From assembly GCA_946403315.1 (NCBI GenBank), contig CAMIZK010000008.1, forward strand, positions 1-39,959: a stretch of DNA of 39,959 nt, in the 5' to 3' direction. Position 1 is the first letter of the stretch. Each line of letters begins with the position of its first letter. Made by a program: the position numbers and the translations under genes. The notes beneath the pieces were generated by a model that saw only the letters and a list, made by a program, of their open reading frames with translations, did no database searches and had not been told where the DNA came from. Source of the stretch: an uncultured Bacteroidales bacterium. GTDB taxonomy: Bacteria > Bacteroidota > Bacteroidia > Bacteroidales > Paludibacteraceae. Below, piece by piece: positions 36,601 through 39,959 of the stretch.

Positions 36601-38560
36601 ATACGGTAACAATCGAGTCGCAACCCAAGGATGAGGTGTATTTGATCTCATACTCGTGGATATCCTCATAGATAATTTGATCGCGGTAAACTGCCGGGAA
36701 ATGGGTGAAAGTCACGCGCTCCGATGTAGCAAAGGTCGGATTGACTGTCAGATGAAGGATATATACCGAATCAGGATCAACCGTACCGTTAACCGTGTAA
36801 TCCCCGGTATTGAAATACTTCTCTCCGGTCTTTTCCCACTCATAGTAATCGCCTTGGCATATAGCTGCGTTGTACGAACGGATGTTCGTCACAGGAGCCG
36901 CTTCCCGCAAGCCCACACCTAAGGTATAGATACTGTCGCAACCGAATGATGTCACATGCCGCTCTTCGTATTGACCATCATGCGTGATGGTCTGACCGCG
37001 CCATATAGTGGTCTCACCCGGATAGATGGAAATCGTATCATGGTGATGGAATGCGATGCCTTTGGATAATATAGTCGTTACAATCGAGTCGCAGGCATAC
37101 TGAACCGATGTGAGCGTGTCAACGAGAATGCTTGATTCTGTGTATGTTATACCATCCCATAGAATCGAACCGCAGAACGGTATCGTACGAGTGGAGCGTA
37201 CAATTGGCTTCACGGTCAGGATCAATTCATAGATACTGTCTTGATCGGCTGCCGTGCGAAGTCGATCGAAATAATGGAGAGTTTGACCGATACCTTGCCG
37301 GTTGAGATTGTTCAAACCGTGCCATTGGAATGGCTCGTTCTCGCATATCGTCACCTCTTCGATGAAATGATAACTCGTCTCATCACGGGTCAACTCCAAA
37401 CGCCAGATATCATTACATCCTGTTTCGCTGTTCTTCGTCGTGTATTCATACGTACCCGGATCATAGATCGTATCTATGTGTAGCACTCCGTCTAATGAAT
37501 ACTGCCAGTAGTAAGGATGAGTCGCATCCAGCAAACCGGTCTGCAAGTGTAGGGTAGAGGGGTTCTTTTGTATCGTGATCTTATATACTGTGTCGCAACT
37601 AATCTTGTTGTAATAAGTTCCCCCTTCGCTATAGGTCACGCCGTTGAACGTCACCGATTCACCGTCACAGATCCGATATTGCAGCGGCAATTCCTGTAAT
37701 GGTCTGAATGATAAGTCAATACGGTATATCACGTGATCTCCGTTACTGCGTGTCCCTGGCATCGAATAAATACCGGTCTGACTCTGCGTGATGCCGTTCC
37801 AGGTATAAATCTCACCCGGACATGCAATCACAACCGTGTCAATCGTATCTACATGATAAACCGTCAGAACCAAACGATTGAGAGAGTCGCAACCGAAACG
37901 ATCAACGTACGACTGTTCATATACGCCGCTCGTACGGTACTCTTCTCCATTCCAGGTGTATGCGCTACCTTCCGGAATGCGTATGTTCTTCTCCGTCGTA
38001 TCAGGAAGGTGACCAATCATGTTAAGGATGGTAACCGAGTCGTAGTCCTGAAAATGGATACTGTCGCGATAGATACCTCCGGCTGTGATGACTTGACCAT
38101 TCCAACTCTTGCTGTCTCCAATACATAGCGTATCACGCACCTGTACCTCAACACGCTCGCGGACACGGACACGGAGAATACTGTCGCAGCCTTCCTGGGA
38201 CTTGTACACTTTCTCGTAGAATCCGGCTCCCGTGATGCTGATACCGTACCAATCGAACGGAGCACCCCCGCGCTCTATCGTTCGCTCCGGCTCCCAGCGG
38301 AGATAAGTCGGATACACATTCACCCGGTGCGTGTTCACCACTGTGTCTAACACAGGCGGCGTGGCAGACGCAACAAGAATGGTGTCATACAGCGTCGTGT
38401 CGCTATATACCACCGTTTGACGAGTGTCCATAACAAGGGTGTCCCCCGGACAAATCTTGTGTTCTACCGGCGTGCTGTATGTGATAGAAGCCTCACCGGT
38501 ACTCACTGCTGCTACTGTCAGTAGCAGACAACTCAAAAATCTATAGAGATGTTTTTTCAT
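24626..38560 (-). CDS. Giant (~4,640 aa) secreted Cys-Asp-Ser repeat protein with T9SS-like C-terminal domain
   Basis: Signal-peptide-like start MKKHLYRFLSCLLLTVAAVSTGEAS; dozens of TICEGxxYxFNG...GxYxDTL...GCDSIVxLxLxV units; C-term PIQVYPNNAPRQMPIVNVDAPHGGQYAIYSFTGMLIGNGELEEGIMQLTLPEVNGIYFIRTMYGEQSQTDKILIY. ATG at 38560 preferred over the TTG start in the ORF track. Confidence 0.92.
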   Translation of the reverse strand: MKKHLYRFLSCLLLTVAAVSTGEASITYSTPVEHKICPGDTLVMDTRQTVVYSDTTLYDTILVASATPPVLDTVVNTHRVNVYPTYLRWEPERTIERGGAPFDWYGISITGAGFYEKVYKSQEGCDSILRVRVRERVEVQVRDTLCIGDSKSWNGQVITAGGIYRDSIHFQDYDSVTILNMIGHLPDTTEKNIRIPEGSAYTWNGEEYRTSGVYEQSYVDRFGCDSLNRLVLTVYHVDTIDTVVIACPGEIYTWNGITQSQTGIYSMPGTRSNGDHVIYRIDLSFRPLQELPLQYRICDGESVTFNGVTYSEGGTYYNKISCDTVYKITIQKNPSTLHLQTGLLDATHPYYWQYSLDGVLHIDTIYDPGTYEYTTKNSETGCNDIWRLELTRDETSYHFIEEVTICENEPFQWHGLNNLNRQGIGQTLHYFDRLRTAADQDSIYELILTVKPIVRSTRTIPFCGSILWDGITYTESSILVDTLTSVQYACDSIVTTILSKGIAFHHHDTISIYPGETTIWRGQTITHDGQYEERHVTSFGCDSIYTLGVGLREAAPVTNIRSYNAAICQGDYYEWEKTGEKYFNTGDYTVNGTVDPDSVYILHLTVNPTFATSERVTFTHFPAVYRDQIIYEDIHEYEIKYTSSLGCDSIVTVYVDREVIRDEISATICPGETYTWRGHEYKEAYRYVETEKGADGKDSVEHILNLSVRYIPETRITKNICEGSSYTFADQVLTEKGVYRYTFREEGCDSVVVLSLNVLKADTNTFVHHMNKGDSYVWNGDTYWEAGTYYDRQINRFGCDSINVLELTINHVDTIDTTVVICPNEIPFRWHGIVASQTGQYTAGERQENGSYNFYRLHLTVRELVRIDTTFTICDDQNITFNGKTYSESGRFFDYLSCDTLMEVIITKHPQQVYATTASLGNSHGYTWTYWDNGVEKTETFNQPGTYEFESPNTTTGCSELWRLILTKNETEYHFVEDITICENEEFSWRGQSGLNHQGIGATSIYYDTYTTRSGKDSIYQLNLTVNPLKRSTETIPFCESYTLSGKNYTTTTTIVDTLKTLYGCDSIVTTVLLKGNAFHRHDTATIVPGETLYWRGQAIINSGLYKDAYTSVNGCDSIYTIGVGMEEAAPQMNIRTWNEMICEGDTYTWRGKDYFNTGTYVDTVYVGNTYEVDSLYVLNLTVNPVYRWSERITFTHFPANYRNHTFNGPETIDIRYASTQGCDSILTLSVDWEVIRDEVTEVICPGETFVWRGNTYSAASRYTEIETGSQGQDSIEHILNLIVRYIPDTYITQTICNGSSYTFGDRMLTESGNYTYTFHTTCDSTVHLSLNVLSVDTNKFVHRMNDGESYTWNGNVYHGTGTYFYYGTNRFGCDSVAVLELTVNKVDTIDSIATICPSTTLNWHGISASQSGDYYSSEQQADGSYNYYRLHLTVLELQQIDTTFTICDDEQVTFNGVTYTEAGHYDNYLTCDTLIRVHINKHPQRVYETRGTLGGEHGYTWTYWDNGVQKTENFNAVGTYEFESPNAETGCSEIWRLILSKDEEEYHFEEWATVCQGEPFVWHGHAGWSNQHVGETTDYTHTYQTRNGKDSTYTLHLTVNPVEHTYRTITFCGETTYKGQLYTSSTQVVDTFTAANGCDSIVTINLDKVNAYIFDESHDLPQGEIYMWHGQPIGTDGVYYDSYKTIYGCDSIYRLTVNIIPASPQVNQYTDNWSLCKGDTVEWRGKQIWLEGTHIDTVWTDGHTKVDSIFVLNISINPSYKDTIVRHMYTCSEGAAIYYQGKVYNEDTTVISNLKTIHGCDSIVKVYMHFNTATFLERSDTIVDTELPYTWTYQLPDPLRADTVLTTSGTYHHFTTSEGGCTNEERMTLVVRPTYLYELDTTVCETSLPFVWRGLSLQHTIGEMKQYEDHLTSVFGTDSIYRVNLTIVEAPRRTERIEICENKDTIINGKSYFDPVLYPVGVVFHDTAYKHSAGNECDSIIYYEITKTPQRHIVETRIMHEGETIDWRGETITELVTKTYTQETEIDPATGCEMIYQLRVIAERKDVVSICALDTPYVWGINGENYYSTGLYTDTVFDAEHFITDYRSLDLTVQIPVDTVKVLRGCQPEGVTWNGVTYLSDTIFRDTLQTCDTLYTVKIQVDTTYTIEIVDTICEQALPYILGRQNPDTIWSEVVRYPHTDKTACGCDSTVYLTLRIIPELTKNDSTFVCEDYLTSGGDVVLGNLTDPWFEHRENGRYSGTWQGKWTGIHYTNDTIVYNCDSSYFHHIIVRPHQALIPEKTYALCKGDSVQLFWPHDTTWIKAPGVYYDTVPTISAWMDTKHNTVIHNDRAYECDSITKWTVVYADTLHEHLYAHIHQGETYVFNDSVLSTTGVYDSIGDYVSAMDSAHHFCKAVYTLHLTVDPTYSYQDTIEICHIANREYTYTFNDDLEEHFAIKFQTPDQDSALLHFTDSTKHLSYGFYDHFYDLVVYYRQQYETHLFDTICNNGYRYWNEHHKDGSRTTRTLHNTGTYFDTVPATNMCDSVIILHLYVREPVQTKHFTATVTDREIPYLWSHTWKQADGTDTTHVDSLWVNGDYEYTMPNRFGCDSVVTMNFTVHYTHVFRDTIDVCAPIETTHTHFWNTGYEQTFTVPNADDTISYADTLITYYPLDSIYVLFVNYKAQTITYLDQNLCYGDSLQFGLSRAHQPRFLKQSGVYRDTLVRTENGCDSIIELRLNVLPRYINDSTRHISTADTPYIWTHVQNGTIIRRDTLHAPGDYSFTYYSKFGCDSIDSLHLFFHQNYLYRDTVQLCQSETPYTWGSKTDIYHTGEYIQNFRTADGEADSTCVRFVRVMPVKYDTITATICEGDSLRFGLTKSGQPRFLTLTGLYNDTLTTVHGCDSIITLSLNFYPKFLKHRQVDIADVDTPYVWEHKSKSGATFKSDTLYAAGEYRFVFESAFGCDSIDSLSLRVHATYQYHDTVSICYNETPYTWYNEDRTKIYKKDIYETGSYTAYLQTQDGYDSTLIRYVHVLPVYHDTVRHSMCEGSDYWFNGVRYSQGGTYVDTLRSTAGCDSIVSLFLTVNKPIYVRIPVDIYEGESYTFFGETYTTSGTYRHYGQTAEGCDSIAELFLNVHKAIDTTVIVCNGELPYIWTNKWTGEVKPLYNAGIYRNDTSYVNGERTFYTIQLIVNEAKYDTIRATICSTDSYQFNGIALTESGIYENTVKGSNGCDSTTTLFLTVNQPYYNYIERHIIEGQSTSVMGLTFDKDTLHTIKGYTPDGCDSITDIKVVVHPMVDTTVVVCANDLPYQWVNKWNGQITPLYAAGIYRNDTTYDAEGRQLFYGLQLIVHEPVVVINHAAICEGSSYLFNGLHLTEAGIYHDTLQKKDGCDSIVELHLTINKPYFSTRTEHIFEGDTIYFYGDTLYTSGTYTHYARTPEECDSTSVLQVVVHPLVDTTVTVCKTELPYLWVNKWNGKVTPLYASGIYRNDTSFVNGERMFYGLRLVVNEPTDTTIYREICEGDLYNFNNRFLGVSGEYRDTIKNGNGCDSVVILHLNVLQKYYHSIERSIYEGDTVMFQGVPYSTAGIYPVRFTSSFGCDSIVELRLTVNRLFDDSVSVCANELPLVWRGKTIYESGIYRDSVVNTEGKLSTIGLKVTVLPTSRLEEPIVATICEGDFYQFDNRMLTESGTYYDTLTAVNGCDSIVMLSLQVQPINHQTETRTIFAGDTVMFHGDTCMTSGIYTYTSQNSNGCVDTYQLILTVLKDFKIDTTAYVCSNELPFVWHGYEYSETGDYALPTAWTDSSRVVTTLHLFVRETEYVEENINLCFGNTFIINGDTIRESCSYYDTVPAENGCDRVTRYIISVQPIFEKWDTVYISDQDTYTFCPDATTGVPRVLDKTGDYECISKTDYGCDVIHHLHLEVHPSYHFTEYLDLCAPDTIEWHGQKIYAEGKAQVNPYLTRYGDNVEKHYFDRYLTTYGFDSIYELVVTNHPSFYTYEQHLIKELDQEGTYIHGIHITKLDTIYRDTLKTAYGCDSIFQIAVNTKRTITVERTKYICDDGNGYNFYGQIITKTGKYSAVVSGGAESSFDTIVNLTLIVNPISMTKTRIVITDEDVPYIHNGKYYDDTKIGMPQWDQTSQKWIPDVATTIIEDNYLNQYGCDSINLLEFVVTTHYSDWNQIPLCTGSQLIIDKDTIRTAGYYTFVRRSTVTNRMDSLYRIEVYEAPTYEMPAVTKTICEGDTVEFGGEKFYKNGEHRVKLKSVDGCDSIVTLNLTVYPVFRMDTTVRLLPEELPYTWENRKYYNSGDYERSWQIGKCDSTRVLHLIVITPDTTEYTLCDNEPEFRWSFNNKLYSQPGVYTDTIRDSNDKVYAIGVLHLSVASSITTISTEKIGYIPEKALTFDINFTVDQIGEMTYDLLFDNAAKQVGFKNSYNNPIRRKGMAQVNIPQPSDVSQCYPEQQCGVRPGNYTVTLLIHNRCNDIQSDPLEFQIRYPSWIIEQNWDDVVAPLSTYCNCGYEFDDIRWQIGEGAIVTYQHDYLYTKELAEDDKVTMWAKRKGINEELIPTHPITIQKPDLPFADYPTVSNPIQVYPNNAPRQMPIVNVDAPHGGQYAIYSFTGMLIGNGELEEGIMQLTLPEVNGIYFIRTMYGEQSQTDKILIY
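27700..29400 (-). repeat. Intragenic super-repeat of ~475 bp (~158 aa) in the giant ORF
   Basis: WVNKWNG-coding landmarks near 28190, 28667, 29141 (spacing 477, 474). Confidence 0.75.
33400..38400 (-). repeat. Intragenic super-repeat of ~1.73 kb (~575 aa) in the giant ORF
   Basis: Cognate landmarks (ENEPFQWHG/ENEEFSWRG/QGEPFVWHG) near 37321, 35592, 33871; near-parallel block order between copies. Confidence 0.75.
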
Positions 38561-38609
38561 ATCCAATTTCCAATATCCAATTTCTAATAGCCATTCGCCA
38601 TTCGCCCTT
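38561..38609. repeat. Heptanucleotide array, seven units of two families, filling the OMP-giant ORF gap
   Basis: atccaat ttccaat atccaat ttctaat agccatt cgccatt cgccctt, from the giant ATG to the OMP stop. Confidence 0.92.
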
Positions 38610-39576
38610 AATTATAGCACATACATCCGTGGTGGAATCCTACTCGAGCCGTACGGCTGCCACCAATCATATATGTCAACTTCACACCGGTAAAGAACGG
38701 TACGGTGCGTGTTGGCTCTGCAAACGTGTTTAGATACGGATTGACTTCTACTTTTCGCGCGTCATACTCGTTAGGCATAACTTCCGTCGTGTATCTCGTC
38801 TTCCATATCGCGTTTGGATCTTGGGTTCGTAACTGATTGTTCAAACCGTACTCCACGTAGAAACTTAACTTCAGCACATTACATACACGGCTCCGGGTCG
38901 GAACGGAGGAAAGAAGATCGTAACCAATCTCACCGATAAGACTTACGCCAACATTTAACTTATTATCCAGTTTGTTGTCAAAATCGTAATCCGTGTAACC
39001 ACGGTCTGGCATATCCACAAACGTAACGTCGTAGTAATGGTTGGTCGCACTCAGGTTGTACGTTCCGTATGAATGGGTTTGAGGATGGATGGCATAACTT
39101 ACTTTCAATCCTCCGCCTACATGAAATCCTTTCACGTAATAACCTACCAACATGGGTACGTCTATGTAGTTCCATTTTATCTCATCCGTCTGGTTTACTC
39201 GATAATGGAACGTGGTCGCATGACCTTGAGTGTCTTGCCCCTCGTGGTTATCTGTGTACGGATCTACTACTAACTTCGAGCGGTGAAAACTCATCTGCAG
39301 ACCTACGTTCACCCATAATCCGCTGTTTCGGAACTCGTAACCCAATCCTACCGTACCGCCTACATTGCCGTACGGCATCGCATTCGCTACACTCGTCTGA
39401 AGCATCGAGTAACCGACACTTCCGCTGATGTAACCGAAATGGAAATCATCCCCTCCCTCAAAAGGATTATGGTGACGACGGAAACTTTGACTGCTTGCCG
39501 ATAAACAAATCATCACTGCTATCGATAGCAGCATAACTCGTTTGACTGAATGAATAACGTTCTTTTTTTCTATCAT
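38608..39576 (-). CDS. Outer-membrane beta-barrel protein (PorT/OmpW-like)
   Basis: Signal peptide; FGYISGSVGYSMLQTSVANAMPYGNVGGTVGLGYEFRNSGLWVNVGLQMSFHRSKL, YIDVPMLVGYYVKGFHVGGGLKVSYAI; alternating barrel pattern. Confidence 0.75.
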   Translation of the reverse strand: MIEKKNVIHSVKRVMLLSIAVMICLSASSQSFRRHHNPFEGGDDFHFGYISGSVGYSMLQTSVANAMPYGNVGGTVGLGYEFRNSGLWVNVGLQMSFHRSKLVVDPYTDNHEGQDTQGHATTFHYRVNQTDEIKWNYIDVPMLVGYYVKGFHVGGGLKVSYAIHPQTHSYGTYNLSATNHYYDVTFVDMPDRGYTDYDFDNKLDNKLNVGVSLIGEIGYDLLSSVPTRSRVCNVLKLSFYVEYGLNNQLRTQDPNAIWKTRYTTEVMPNEYDARKVEVNPYLNTFAEPTRTVPFFTGVKLTYMIGGSRTARVGFHHGCMCYN

Positions 39577-39711
39577 ACGTGTGTGTATATTATTCTATAT
39601 TTATTTCCATGCGCATTCGCAGGTATATGCAAGCGCACGCATACAAAAAGTTCGCAAAGATACAGCTTTTTTACCATATATAAAAATTTTTTGCAAAAAA
39701 AGTGAAAAAAA

Positions 39712-39743
39712 TTTGCATATTTCAAAAAAAAGCAGTACCTTTG
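39712..39743 (+). promoter_or_regulatory. Promoter for the tRNA-His transcript
   Basis: TTTG (39712) - 20 nt - TACCTTTG (39736..39743). Confidence 0.75.
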
Positions 39744-39883
39744 CACCCGCTTTCTGAAAATGAGGGTTGGACGGAGTCCTTCGGGGCCCCCGAAAATTTT
39801 AATTTTTGGGGAGAGCGAGAACACGGCGAAAATTCCTATGAGCGACGAGGTCGCGATTCGTATTGAGCCGTAGATCGCGCGAT

Positions 39884-39937
39884 GGTGGTCATAGCTCAGT
39901 TGGCAGAGCATCGGATTGTGGTTCCGAGTGTCGTGGG
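39884..39937 (+). tRNA. tRNA-His (GTG), 3' end missing
   Basis: GGTGGTCATAGCTCAGTTGGCAGAGCATCGGATTGTGGTTCCGAGTGTCGTGGG: G-1, acceptor 5' strand, D-arm, TCGGA-TTGTGGT-TCCGA anticodon arm; T-loop and acceptor 3' strand absent. Confidence 0.75.
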
Positions 39938-39959
39938 GAGCTTAAGACAAAAACTCTAA

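Noticed and set aside
24626-38560. Recurring ~25-30-bp strings such as actgtcgcaaccgt considered as CRISPR-like repeats
   Set aside because: They are in-frame codons for GCDSI with synonymous variation, irregular spacing and one continuous ORF; no cas genes.
38561-38609. Heptamer arrays considered as CRISPR or IS terminal repeats
   Set aside because: Contiguous 7-bp units with no spacers, and no transposase or terminal inverted repeats nearby.
39573-39911. 112-aa minus-strand ORF overlapping tRNA-His and its promoter
   Set aside because: Runs across a promoter and tRNA; no start context or domain.

Overview
About 40 kb of a Bacteroidales-like (Bacteroidota) chromosome, judged from TTTG-n20-TAnnTTTG promoters, a SusC/SusD pair and T9SS-like C-termini. 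From the left: rimO (5' part only, minus), recQ; a galactan-type polysaccharide-utilisation region (SLC45-like MFS transporter, lipoprotein, SusC, SusD, two-module SusE/F-like binding protein, GH2 beta-galactosidase, galM, galK, GH53 endo-galactanase), interrupted by a small membrane protein, panB and a FecCD permease; a lipoprotein with a cationic tail; nrdD-nrdG; a ~13.9 kb ORF for a ~4,640-aa Cys-Asp-Ser repeat surface protein; an outer-membrane beta-barrel gene; and a tRNA-His whose 3' end is missing at the window edge. The most unusual signal is a set of heptanucleotide (7-bp period) tandem arrays. They fill the gaps between same-strand genes, often running from the upstream stop codon into the downstream ATG. 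A related family (NNNGCTG) lies in frame inside GH2 (twice) and fecCD. Separate 11-bp periodic arrays occur at three intergenic sites; two of these are paired with an AT-rich palindrome. Two divergent promoter pairs share overlapping -33 elements on a (near-)palindromic TTTGCATATATGCAAA core. Everything was read by eye; no alignment or database search was run.
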